Positions 51,830-63,902 of a stretch of DNA of 64,000 nucleotides are shown piece after piece. The stretch spans positions 21,611,595-21,675,594 of the forward strand of contig NC_063160.1 in NCBI RefSeq assembly GCF_020921035.1, written 5' to 3'. Made by a program: the position numbers and the translations under genes. Every line of letters begins with the position of its first letter. The first letter of the stretch is position 1. A model generated the notes under the pieces. It did not search any database. It was given only the letters and a program-made list of their open reading frames with translations, and was not told where the DNA came from. The DNA comes from Rhodamnia argentea (taxonomy: Eukaryota > Streptophyta > Magnoliopsida > Myrtales > Myrtaceae).

Positions 51830-53253
51830 AAGCAAGCCTCTGCGAAATCCTGGAGTTCCCACTTTCTTTTTCCTGCCTATCGACGGATCAGACATTGGCT
51901 TGTAAAACTTCTTTACTTCGCGCGCAGTGGACTCTTATGTGAATTTTTCTGACGTAAAACGGACGAATATTCAAGCGAAAATTTCACATATTCCTCGCCA
52001 ATTTGGCGGAGGGCTGCCCTCGCTTGGGGCTAGCGACCTCCGCCGACCATTGCCCGAGGCCTGGCGGTGGCCGGCACAACTGAAAAAAACGTAAAGAAGG
52101 AAGACAGAAAATAAAATAAAATAACAAAATATTGAAAAATATTGAAATATTAGTAAATATTGTCAACGTCAGCGATTTCAGTCATAATTGATCGGATAGA
52201 CTCAATTGTTAAAATGTGAAAAAGGTTTAGGACTTAATTAAAAAGATTAAAAAGTTTAGGGCTGAATTGGTAAAAATGCAATAGATTCGGAACATTATGG
52301 ATAACTGCTCGTTATCAAAGCAGGCTATCGAGTTGTACCTATTGTTCGAGGCATTTTGCGAATTGAATGCGGAGTGCGCAAGTCGAGAAGCATGCCAATC
52401 TAAAGTTTTCATTAGATCTATTGACAATGTAACAAATGATCTACGTAGCGCCACGGTTTATGTTTGGCACATTAAAGAATGCGGTTATAAAATTAAGCCT
52501 AACAAGATCTCACTTATTGATCGGTAACTTGAAGTTTGATGATACTAACGATTGATTTGATAATAAACTGTTGTCCGATAAAATTTTGTCTACTACATTG
52601 GTGGAACGTAGAAGCCTAAAACCCACCAGGCCTCGTCAATGGCCCGCAGAGTCGCCGACCTCAAGTGAGAGGGCCGACCTCTATTGAGCCTCGGCCCCCG
52701 ACTCATCTCTCTATTGAGCGTATTAATTTTATTAATAACATTTTTGGTATACCAACACTACAAATGCTATAACTTTCGTACGATACTCACTTTTTTTTTC
52801 ATTACTTGAGTATCATAATCTAAGTATGACGCTTACTTAAGTACCATAACTTTTTTTTTTCCAATCACTTGAGTGGCATATAATTTTTTGATAGATCACG
52901 TAAGTATCATAATTTTTTAAAAATGTTCACCACAAGTCTTGTTTCATGTCGGATTTATAATATTTGGGTGAACGTTTTTAAAAAAAATTGGCACTTAAGC
53001 AATTTATTAAAAATTATGATACTCAATAAATATTTTGTTTGGACAAAAAAAATACCTTTTTGTAGAAATTATGGCACTTAATCGGTGAAAAAAAGAAGTT
53101 ATACAGTAAGTACCGTACCAAAGTTACATGCGGTACTTAGCCCTACCGCTCCTTTCCCAAAATCTCACCGAGTCAACAGCGCGAGCGCAGACTCTCTCTC
53201 TCTACCTGCAACTTTCTCTGCAAGTCTCCCTCTCTCAACGAAACGAATCAACC
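51830..53253. repeat. Spacer with GC-core repeats and a foldback element
   Basis: 51985-52135 and 52625-52700 are GC-core repeats. 52290-52410 (ttgttcgaggcattttgcg, then gagaagcatgccaatc) is repeated at 57430-57495. 52745-53120 is a foldback element whose outer words are 'ataactttcgtacgatactc' and, inverted at the right end, 'gttatacagtaagtaccgta'; it is the intact relative of the repeat at 20-475. No gene is seen. Confidence 0.55.
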
Positions 53254-55067
53254 ATGTCGTCTTCTTCCTCCTCCTTGCCGTCGTGCCCTAAGAAGGTGGT
53301 CACTCTTAAGAGCTCCGAAGGAGAGACCTTCGAGATCGAGGAGATCGCCGCCTTACAGTCCAAGACTCTCGAGAACATGATCGACGAGAACTGCGCCGAC
53401 ACTCCGATCCCGTTGCCGAATATCAAAGGCAAAATTCTGGCCAAAGTGGTGGAGTACTGCAACAAGCACGCTGAGGTCGGCGTCGACGCCGAGAGCCTCC
53501 GCGCTTGGGACGCTGAGTTCGTCAACGTCGAGAACACCACGGTCTTTGACTACATCCTGGTCCGTACTTCCGTCTCCCTTCCTCAATTTCGATGGCTTCC
53601 TTTGTGGTGGGTTTCTGTTTCGTAATAGTGATGATGTTTGCTTTGCTGCATTTTTGGTTGCTGAGGAGTGATCGATTCTCAATCTTGGAATCTTTTGTTT
53701 TTCTCTCTTTCTAAGAGTGTGAAGTGTTGTTCAATCGGGCGCGTAACGTGCGATCAGACCTCAGAGGAACTGACCATGGGACAATAGCGGAAAGAAAATG
53801 ATAAGACCCTTCTCTTCTTTTGGTAGATAAGATCATAAGAAGGCCAAAACAGCCAAAGGAGATTACATATTACGACGTTCTAAACTAAAACTTTTGTCTC
53901 CTTTCAAAAGATGAGAGACGCCTTGAGGGGTTTGCAGAACCATGCAATCCTCTGCCTCAGAGACTATTCCATGGTTGGCGAGCCAAGAACTCATGGCTCA
54001 GCTGATGAATTCCGTCTCATGAGCATTGCATTCTCTGACTCTTTCGTCCCCTTGGCCTGCTCCGCCAAACAATGAGAGTCCAATTCGTCTGTACTTACTA
54101 TTCCTAGAACCCAAACACCAGAGATGGCTAATTACAAACCGGAGAGATACAATCCTTCCTGCTCGATGATGGAGGACACAGACAACAGCGGAAAGCCCCA
54201 TCATTTTCTCCCTTTTAGAAACAGGCCCTCTGCTCCTGCAAGACCTGGAGTTAGGTGAACTAGTTCTGTCGATCTTACACCTTCCTTTTAATTTCAAGTG
54301 CTTGATTATTTTAGAACATTAAGTTGCCTTGAACCCCTCTTCGGAATTTTAGGATTCAAAACCCATATGAACAAACAGGATATTGGATCCGGATTCGGCT
54401 TTGGATTAGTCAGGTTAGTACTCACTTTGGCCTTGTCAATGCTGGCAGGTTTCCTTTTCCTCACTTCTGTTAGGTAGGTCTGGCATTGCTACTCACATAT
54501 TCAGTCAGGTTGGTCCGACATTACTACAAATCGTGCTTTTATCATCTGCACAATTCATGGGCTTTGCCTTGAGGGAATTGCTAGGCCTCGAATAGTTGGT
54601 TAATCTAGTTCAGCATCAGCTTTGTTCCAAATGGATCTCATTCTGTTTGGCAGGTGAATCAAGGTAAGTAGTTTGATCTTCAATGGGATCTGTTGGTTAT
54701 TTTTTGCTCTTATAATGTACAAGTATTTATACACATAACTCGACATGAATGGCAAACATAGGGCCCAGGATGTGCTTATTTCCAATCAACCTGCACCTTC
54801 AAAGAGCTTTTAAATGTGATTGATGACCTGAAGGTTAAAGCTTGCTTTTTTATGTTTGTCCTAATCACTTTTTCCTTGCATCCATCCATTCAGGCGGCAA
54901 ATTTCCTGGAAATTCCGACTTTGCTGGACTTGACCTGCCAGAGTGTGGCAGACATGATCAAGGGAAAGACTCCGGCTGAGATAGAAAAAACATTCAATAT
55001 CAAGTCTGCATTCACACCGGAAGAGGAAGAACAGGTGCGTAGGGAGAACCAGTGGGCATTTGAATGA
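53254..55067 (+). CDS. SKP1: SKP1-like SCF ubiquitin-ligase adaptor, copy 2
   Basis: Second intact SKP1 gene. Exons 53254-53559 and 54894-55067, both the same lengths as in copy 1, give 159 residues. The N-terminal half begins [20 protein letters not shown]. The C-terminal half carries [20 protein letters not shown] and ends in the canonical ENQWAFE. The introns of copies 1 and 2 still align over much of their length (for example 'ggattagtcaggttagtact' near 54403), so the duplication is fairly recent. The 5' leader (accgagtcaacagcgcgagc) is also shared with copy 1. It may be the more canonical functional copy. Confidence 0.95.
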
Positions 55068-55321
55068 AGCCTCAGAGAACTCTGGGTCTTTCCTTATGTT
55101 AATATTGTGATGTTCTGTTTCTTTTGCTGCCTTCTTACTACGTATGAGACATTGGCTTGTTAAATGTTTGCTTTTGGCAAAGTGAACTCTTATGTGAGTT
55201 TTTCTGACATGATATGAATGAATGTTCAAAGTGAAAATTTCACGGATTCAATACTTAGGGAAGGTTTGATCTTCCGGCATATTCTTGTAGTTGAGAACTC
55301 TGCGAAGTAGAATTGTTAAGA

Positions 55322-55980
55322 TGGACATGTATTGTAAGAAATGTTCCATATCGGATAATTGATATGATGTGGAGTAGTTAATATATCCTAGTTGGTACAT
55401 AATTCATTGCCTTAAGTTTTTTGAGTGCATGTGAGCCTAATTGGATGCTCCCTCTAGTGATCTCTTCACATGTGGCAACTTCCAATATAGTGAAGATAGT
55501 TAATATATTATAGCCGACCCACAATATATTGGTTTAAGTTTTATAAAAGTGGGGTTAGAGAATAATATGAGCTACTTTGCGAAAGAGAAGCCATGAATGT
55601 AGCTGTTTCGTACTGCTGATGCCTCGAGCAAACCTAACACTAAGGTAACTTGTGTGGTATATGGGATAATTAATTATATCATAGTTAGTTTATAATGTAT
55701 TGATTTAAGCTTTTGCGTAAAAGTGGGTCTCGGACTTGGACTTCTTTTTTATGTTCTCGCTCGGTGAATGTGTCAAACTTGTGTTGAGCTCTCCCAACAG
55801 AAGAATATGAGCTACTTTGCAAAAGGACAGCCATGAATGTGGCTGGTTGGTACATATGATGCCTCGAGCAAAGGCCATGTCATGATAAGTGTAGGGAGTA
55901 AGTATTGAAATCTACTAGCGATCGTAGTTCGAGAAGTCAAAAGTCTCAAAATGGGGACTAAGATTTTGAGCACGTGAAAA
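55322..55980. repeat. Repeats downstream of SKP1 copy 2, including a 240-bp direct repeat
   Basis: 'aatatgagctactttgc' followed by 'ccatgaatgt' and 'gcctcgagcaaa' occurs at 55564 and again exactly 240 bases later at 55804. Degenerate 'atagttaatatattata' units recur at about 55375, 55500 and 55665. The style resembles LTR remnants, but no boundary could be set. Parts of the block recur at 58585-58860. Confidence 0.6.
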
Positions 55981-55984
55981 ATGA

Positions 55985-56450
55985 AAGGATTAATACCATG
56001 AAAAATCTCAAATTAGTACATCCGTGATAATTTTATTCCAAATTATTTTTTTACCACGAAAAGCCCCAAACTGGTATGTCTATGATAAATTTATCCCAAA
56101 CTATTTTTTTTACCATAAAAAATCTCAAATTGGTATATATGTGATAAATTTATCCTAAATTAATTATTTTTACCACAAAAAATCTCTAATTGATATATCT
56201 GTGATTGATTTACCCTCCCATTAAATTGGGTTAATACCACAAAAAATACTAAATTAATACACGTGTGACAAACATAGGGTATAAACCCCGAACCGGTATA
56301 TCCATGAACTGCCACGTGTCATTCAACTTAGCAATTTGACTGTTAAATTTAACGAAAACTAATGGAGGGTAAATTTGTCGCATGTGTATCAGGTTGTGGT
56401 AAATTTGTCACAAGTATACCAATTTACGATTTTTTATGGTATTAACCCAA
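55985..56450. repeat. Foldback element with internal subrepeats, copy 3
   Basis: It starts 'ggattaataccatgaaaaat' and ends with the inverted counterpart 'tttttatggtattaaccc'. There are four left-arm units of about 55-60 bases. The central 'ctgttaaatttaacgaaaac' is shared with copy 2 in the same orientation. No coding potential. Confidence 0.75.
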
Positions 56451-58580
56451 AATAAAAGCCTTCCATTTGCATCCCCCATTCATAAAATAAACCTGTCGAA
56501 TAAGTTTCTCTGATAAGATTAAGATGTAAGGCTGCCGGAGATAGATGACAGCTGTTGACCTTGCGTTTATGATGAATAAGGAGAGACTCAATGGAAATTA
56601 CAATGCTCTTCTTCTCAATGCAGAATTAGTCATAAGTTTTTTCAATATGATCGATCTCATTGTATCATTTTGACGATTTGCCAATATAGTTTTTCCGATC
56701 AATTTTGATAAAAAAAAATTACTGACCTAACGACCCAATAATCGTTGTGAGTCGTACGTGGCATAGCTAGAGCTAACTTGGAGATATCAATATATCACTC
56801 AAGCCTCGGTTACCCTTCTTGCACCACGGCAATTCGAATCGAAAAAAGAAATTTAAAAATTTTTCTATTTTTTTGCCTTTTCCTTTTTCTTTCTTTATCT
56901 CCTTTTCCCCTTCTTTCTTCGCTAGTCGCCGGGCCTCAACGCGGGCTGGCGAGGGTCGCCCTCCTAAGCCTCAAGCGAGGCTTCACCTCGCCAACATCGT
57001 CGAGGCTCAATGGTCAACGAAGAAAGAAAGAAAAAAAAAAATAGAAAAGAGAAGGGAAAAAAATAAGAAATATTAAAAAAACAAAATTGTTCACCTTAGT
57101 GCCGGCCATGCCAAGTAGGGCGGTCGGCATTTACATCAGCAACTCCCCGTCCAATATGGGTCGGAAGGACTACACCGACAAATTGTCGAAATATTTAGGA
57201 TTAAATTAGCCAATTGAAAATTTTGTTAATGAAGTGGCATTACTTATAACAGGTGTATGACTCTTTTTATTTTTATTTTTATAATTTTAACAGTGATTTT
57301 GCTCCTTTGCGGGAGTCCAAAAATTATAGATTTCACCAAGTCCCATGTTGGATGGAAGGAAGACTTATGGACTCCGTGTTCGGCGCTCGTGGTTGATCCA
57401 TATCAGAGCAAGTTTTCGTCTAGTCCCCTATTGTTCAAGGTATTTTGTGCACTGACCACGCGCTTCATACATAGAGAAGCATGCCCATATAAAAGGTTGA
57501 ATCTTTAAGACTCGAGCTCTTTAATTAACTTTCGTGAGCGTAATATATGTGGTGAATTGGATTCGAATCATTGGAAAATGTAAATCTCACGTGGATTTCA
57601 TGCGAGCTCCATCGGATTTGTCGTTCTGTATTTATTTTAAAGATTTTTTATGAGATTATCGTCGATGTAAGGGATAAGTTTACACATCATCATGCTTGTG
57701 GATGGCCACGTTGAAGAATTCCATTACAGAATTAAATTTAAACGCGTCGCTTATCCATCTATAAGTGGGCGAGAATGTCTTTACGGATGTAGTTTTAACG
57801 CGTAACTATTTCTTGCAAGATCTTGTTTTCTTTGTTCTTTTGGCCAAAGAACAAGAATTGCATGCAACTCGCGTCGGTTGATATTTCTCCCTTCTTTCTC
57901 ATCGATTCATCACGGAGTGCACATACGAAAGAGCCGGTGTAGTTTCCGGTTAGACTATGGTTGCCTAGCTCCGTTTTCATTTTTTAGCGCAAGAACATAA
58001 ATTGTCTAATGACGTTAATACCCTCGCACTTATGTCGAAAGGTCCATTTTCCTTAAAACTACAATATAGAAGCCCTTTCTTTGTCATTCATTGTTAATAG
58101 ACTCAATGAACGAATATTAGTCCATTTACTCTTTTCATGTTCAGTTTGGTGAATTTAATCTTTGAAGCCAATTTGGTCTGATTGACGTTTGATGTGGCCA
58201 TTCAACTCAGCTATGGGAGCTATTTTGTTGACGTCGCTGCAGATGTTACCACCAAATTAACAAAATTTATATAATATATATAGATATATATATAGAGAGA
58301 GACACACACACGCGTATAAAAGCAAAAAAGCAAAAAGGAAAAAAGGAAAAAAAAGAAAAAAGAGAGAAAAATGCTAACAAAATTTAAAAAAACCGAATAA
58401 ATTAGAGAGGCGTATCCCCCTTGCCCCTCCTTTCGGGACAAGGACCGACCAGCGACCACTAGCTAGGGCAGGCACCCTTGTGTAATGGTGGTGCTGCTCG
58501 TCGGCCACTGCCGGCATGGTAACGAGCCAGCAAGGAGTGAAACTCAACGCGTGAAGCCTACGAGATATAAGGATGGCCCA
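56451..58580. repeat. Duplicated SKP1-flank block plus GC-core repeats
   Basis: 56460-56590 (cattcataaaataaacctgt, aagatgtaaggctgccggag) matches 59140-59280 and 63080-63160. 56870-57070 and 58320-58545 are GC-core repeats with long pyrimidine or purine arms. 57430-57495 matches 52340-52405. No gene is supported; the ORFs are repeat-derived. Confidence 0.55.
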
Positions 58581-58584
58581 ATTT

Positions 58585-60015
58585 CATGAATGTGGCTAGT
58601 TGGAGCTGCTTAGACCCGTTAAATGGATGAGTCGGGTCAAAATTGGTTCGACCCCAACAGACCATCTTATTGAATATAATTAGCTTATATGACTACTCAG
58701 CTCATTATCTATAAGTTAAGAAATGAGTTGATGACCTATTCGACAAGACTAATCTTTGTCGTGCCTCGAGCAAAGGATGATGTCCCTTGCCTTGGTAAGG
58801 ATAGGGAATGAGTATTGCAATCAGCTGATTGTAGCGGCGAGAAGTTGAAAGACTCACAAACTTTGAGACGAAAGTATCATGGCGATGGATGGTAACTAAG
58901 GGAGCGCATAACAACATTTTTGCTCTAGAAATCAACTTCTTGCCAAAAATTGATTTCTTTATTTTTACTTTTGGAGCAAAAAAATGATCATGAAGTAGCA
59001 AAATAAAGTTGCGTAACCAAATGGATTTCTACTCCGGAAGTACTTCTGAAGCAGAAACTCTACTCTAGAAATGTTATCATGCGCGCCAATGCCTCATGCA
59101 TCGGGTGACGCCTCTTTTCACAGCGTACGAGAAATAAAAGCCGAAAACACATGCATTCCGCGTTCATAAGAAGAGTCTATCAAATATGCTTCTTCGATAA
59201 AACTAGTATCTAAGGCCACCGGATGTTGATGATTGTTGTTGGACTAGGGTTTATGATGAACAACGAGAGAGACGGCAAGAGCTTAATTTTCTAGGGATCC
59301 AAGAGCCAGCAAATTGAGCTCGGATTTCATCCGTTTCTTAGCCCACGACATGGTGAAAATCACGTGATGCGTTCGCTTGCTCGACTTGTATTTTCCGAAG
59401 TATTTCCAAGTCCAAATTGCGTAAGGCCTGCGGTTTTAACATTATGAATGTTGAAGTATTATCTCACATCGTTTGGTAACAAATCTTAAATGCTTTTTAT
59501 ATTCACGCGATCTCCTTTTATATATCAGTTTAAACTTTTTACTTAGGATTGATGTAACGATAACCTATGTTTTAATATATGTTTAAGGTTTTGTTTTTTA
59601 AAAGAAAATTTGATAATACGATTTGTGTTTCGGGTTCGGTGAATGATTTATTATAAAGTTCGCATCGAACATGTCGCCTCGTCCGGCGACCGCCGAGGGT
59701 CAACGCGTCCATTGCCTCGAGACAACAAGACGAGACTCGATCCCAACTACCACCGACTGAACCTTCATTTGCCCAAATGGTGGGGGCATTGATGGCATGC
59801 CACCGATCCCGACATCCTCGCCGGCTTAATTTCCTGAAAAAATTAATAAATTCAGGTCCAAATCTGCCTCAATTTTTTTTTTTTCTAAAAAGAACATTAA
59901 TTCTTGCTCTAATCCCAAATTTGTCCCGTATCCAAAAATCGTCCTCTGCAAAATTATCAACATTAGGAGGCTACTATATGATCAAATCATGCAGCTACAT
60001 GACTTAAGAATTCGA
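58585..60015. repeat. Second copy of the SKP1 downstream flank, without SKP1 exons
   Basis: 58759 (cctcgagcaaaggatgatg), 58810-58860, 59090-59280 and 59640-59830 align in order with 55860-55950, 56450-56590, 62930-63160 and 63730-63960. This suggests a duplicated unit whose SKP1 gene has been lost. Short LTR-like sequence (tgttgaagtattatctcaca) occurs at about 59448. Confidence 0.5.
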
Positions 60016-60738
60016 TGTTGGAAATATGGGACAAATTGAAGGGTGAATGAATGAGAAATTGATGCTTAAAGAACACCTTTGAATTGGAAGTGGGAAGTGG
60101 AAAAATACTAGTCCCACATTGAAAAGAAAGAAGGTTATAGAGTGCTTTATAGATAGTTACCCTCTTTTTGAGTGGTAATTGTCACAATACAAGTATTATG
60201 CCTCGCGCATAGGCGCAGGGGTGCAAATCCCAAGCCCCGACGGAGGCCCAACAAGCTGAAACTCGGGCGCGAGCGCATTCTGCTGTTACATAATTAATAT
60301 TATAACGGCAGATTTAATCAACCGTTATAATTCATTTTTCCGAAACGCCCCCCATCTCGCTGTTATAATTCCTCAATTTCGATTTCTTTGAAGTTCAGCA
60401 TTACCTTTTACGATAGTGTTCTTTCTCGTTTGGTTCAAGTTCGCCGAGAGCTTTGAAGCGTTGTGCTACCTTCTTTGCTGCCGACCGTTGTATCCTGGGA
60501 AACAAACGTTCACGAGACCTCAAGCACACACCGAGGGGGCGAATCTGTTTTTAAGGAAACTGTGCCTAGCACAGGCCTCGGTATTTGTTTGTATCGAATC
60601 CATTCCCTTTCATTTCGGTTGTTCTCTTGCTATAGTCTTCAATTTTGCGATCATTTCCTCAATTTGTTTATGTATGATTATTTTTGCCAATTGGTAAACT
60701 GTGCATAGCGTACACTAATGCCATATTGAATTGTTACA
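60016..60738 (+). mobile_element. Solo LTR, probable Ty1-copia type, with a perfect 5-bp target-site duplication
   Basis: 723 bp from TGTTGGAAA to TTGTTACA, flanked on both sides by ttcga (60011-60015 and 60739-60743). The internal text (agtcccacattgaaaagaaa, atgcctcgcgcataggcgca) is typical of copia LTRs in plants. There is no internal coding region. The identical flanking repeats suggest a relatively young insertion reduced by LTR recombination. Confidence 0.75.
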
Positions 60739-61463
60739 TTCGATACATTTTTTTTTTACCAAAAGAATTTGATACATAATTGATGAATAAATGAATTACA
60801 TTATGCAGTTTTCTACGTGATTACAATGAGGCTAATGGTGTGTTTGTTTCATAAAAACTTTATGTTGGGGAAATAGTTTCACCCGACATTTTTTTTGAGG
60901 AAAATGATCGATTTTCCATTATTTGGTTGTGAGCATACGTGGATTTTACTTATAGAAATGTTTTCCTTAAGAGTACATTATGTATTGCTATCGGGCTATC
61001 TAAATTACTGATTATAAAATGAAATATGAACCTATGAATTCAGAATCATAGGCATGGAGAAAATTGGGCGACTAATAAAAGATCGGCGAATTTCAAATAA
61101 AATACTTCTAAATAAGCAATGGAAAAAGAGAGTCGTTGTCCGCCGGTCGCCCAATCGTGAAAATTTTATGATGTTATCAAACGAATTTCTGTATCGAAAA
61201 TAGAAGTTTTATGTTGTTATCAAACGCGTATCTCTGTTTAGAAACTCATCCAAAGAATAGAAAAATATATTTCTAATCAAAAATAGAATTTGAAAAATAA
61301 ATTGTTGTGGTTCGCGCTCTAAGCGTAGTAGAAGACAATTTACGGATTATAAATGTTTCAGTTTCACCTTCGCATAAGGACAGCGGAGATTTTAGATTGT
61401 TCACCGAGTCACCTGTACTTTCTCTGCAACTCTCTCTCTCTCTCTCAACGAAACAAACCAACC
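60739..61463. other. Spacer and residual SKP1 leader
   Basis: AT-rich with no gene. From about 61400 the sequence resembles the leader of the other SKP1 copies (caccgagtca, then a CT run at 61430-61446), so the duplicated segment begins near here. Confidence 0.4.
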
Positions 61464-62930
61464 ATGTCGTCTTCTTCCTCCTCTTTGCCGTCGTGCCCTA
61501 AGAAGATGATCACTCTGAAGAGCTCCGACGGAGAGACCTTCGAGATCGAGGAGATCGTCGCCTTACAGTCCAAGACTCTCAAGAACACGATTGACGAGAA
61601 CTGCTCCAACATCCCCTCCCGTTGCCGAATATCAACGGCAAAATCCTGGCCAGAGTCGTGGAGTACTGCACCAAGCATGCAGAGTCTGGTGCTCTTTTTG
61701 TTGCTGAGAAATGAGTCATGATCCATGCTCAGTCTTGGAAAGTCTCACGGCGGAAAATAACCCATCGATGAACAGGCAAATATCGTGCCTAGTAAATATT
61801 TACGCGGTTCGGCTATTGACGCCATAAATAAAGTGATTTCACCGTAGATCAAGTGTTATAACAGAGATCGTAATCACACTCAAATCAGTCAAATATTTGA
61901 AGTGTTTCACAACCATCAATTGCATCTAATAACTTCCACATGTTTAGCTTCATAATTTCTCGTGAAATAATTACTCAACCTCACGAAAGAATTCAAATGC
62001 TTCTCTGTTTAGTAATGGGCAAAAATCAACAGTCAACACCCACCTGAATAAATTGTACATGGGGATTCCTTTCAGACTATATTGTGTATGTTCTTCTATA
62101 GTTTATACAGATACTCTGTAAAGGAACCCTTCAGAAAAACACGAAATAGATCAAAATTGAGACAATTTTTTGAAGAAAGTTGTCAAATTTTTCTTCCTAA
62201 GAGTCTGTGAAGTGCTGCTCAATTGGTGCTAGGACTCAGTGCATTCTATGAGTGCTAACTTCTACGTGTCTGATTCGTTTTCATGATTATCGTTTGCTCG
62301 TCCAAGCCCCTCTTGGGCATAACTTCTATGGCTTAGCTGATGAATTCCATCAGACGAGCCTCGCGTTCCCCGACTCTTGTCGTCCCCTAGAACAGCTCCA
62401 CTAAACAATACGAGTCGAATCCGAAGGTAATCGGCACAGTCCATGAACGTTGCCTTGTGGTTTGTGCTAAGCCTGGAATAGTAGGTTATTCTAGTTTAGC
62501 ATCAGCTTTGCTCGAAGTGGACCTCATTCTACTGGGCAGGTGTATCAAGTCAAGTAGCCTGATCTTCAATGGGGATCTACTGTTCATTTTTTGCTCTTAT
62601 CCTGTACAAGCACTAGCCTTTATACCCAGATAACTCTGACATGAATGGCGAACGTAATGTGCTCGAGTCCAATCAACCTACAACATAAAAGAGAGCTTTG
62701 ACATGTAATTTATGACTTGAATGGCTAAAGCTCGTAATTTTTGTTGTTGTTCATTTTATGTTGGTGCTCATCAGTTTTTCCTTGCATCCATCCATGCCGG
62801 CAGCAAATTTCTTGGAGATTCCAACCTTGCTGGACTTACTTGGGCTGCAAGACAGTATCCGACAGGATTAAGGGTAAAACTCCGGCTGAGGTGCAGGAGC
62901 TTTTCAATATCCCATCCCCACCTTTACCAG
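61464..62930 (+). pseudogene. SKP1-like pseudogene, copy 3
   Basis: Exon 1 starts [20 protein letters not shown] and follows copies 1 and 2 to about codon 52, where a small deletion (near 61605) shifts the frame. After the AEV/AES position (about 61683) the last part of exon 1 and the start of the intron are deleted, so the text jumps straight to intron sequence (cagtcttggaaagtctc). An insert of about 430 bp (roughly 61748-62185) lies in the intron remnant. The exon 2 remnant begins at about 62801 (gcagcaaatttcttggagat), but the acceptor 'ttcag' of the other copies reads 'tgccg' here. The frame is again shifted and the WAFE terminus is missing. A functional SKP1 cannot be made. Confidence 0.9.
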
Positions 62931-63902
62931 TAGAGTTGAAATCTACTGATTCTACCGTGAGAAGTCAAGAGACCGAAAAATCAAGACCTAAAGTATCTCA
63001 CGATGAACGCCTCGTGCACCGAGTGGCGCTTCTTTCTTATGCATATGAAAAAAATAACAGCGTTTCCTGTCCGTTCCACGTTCATAAAATAAATCTGTCG
63101 AATATATTTCTTCTACAAGCTTGAAGATGTAAGGCACCTGATGTTCATGATTGTTCGAGGTGTTTCATGCATTGAGTAAGCGGAGAATAGACCCGTCAAA
63201 CCAATCGGTCGGGTAGAAAATGGTCTTACCAAGATAGACCAATTTAATCCGTTTTAACCCGTTTATACGCAATATAAATCTAGCGATATTTGCCCAACCC
63301 ATACCTTATATGACCATAATTTTAAAATGCTTTTACATTTAACCCAATTCTAAGAAAATTAATAAACCGATGCGAGAGTGCAAAGTGAGTAAGCTCGAAA
63401 TAAAGTGAGGGCGAGAGAAAATGAAGCGAGAGTTATAGATGTAAGTTAGGTCTAACTAAGTGATAAATCTATGTACGACACATTGAATACTCATATTATG
63501 TTTAAATTTACTTATTAAATATAGCTCACTCATGTAATAACTCATTTCATCGTATGCGAGTTGATAAATGAGTTTATAACCCATTTTGACAAGTGCAGCG
63601 AAAAAGCATATTCTCTTGAAAAATTGGGTAACAAAATTAAATCCTAGCAATTGTCACTTTTCAAACAGGGAACGTGGGAAAGTGATGTAACGATGATCTT
63701 CTATTGCAATAAGGTTTAAGGTTCCACGGATGATTTTGTCCCAGAAAAGATCGCATCGAGCCCGTCGCCTTCGTCCAACGACCTTTCAAAGTCAACGCGC
63801 CTGTTGCCTTAAGACAACACCTACGAGACGAGGCTCGATCCCGTCCAGGTCCAACTCTAACCTCGCGCGCGTGGGCCCCAACTCTATCTTTCATTGGCCC
63901 AA
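62931..63902. repeat. Third copy of the SKP1 downstream flank and dispersed repeat
   Basis: 62935-63160 matches 55905-56590 and 58810-59280. 63175-63600 holds the 'gacccgtcaaaccaatcggt' dispersed repeat related to those at 19960, 32700 and 58610. 63730-63902 matches 59640-59790. No gene is seen. Confidence 0.5.
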
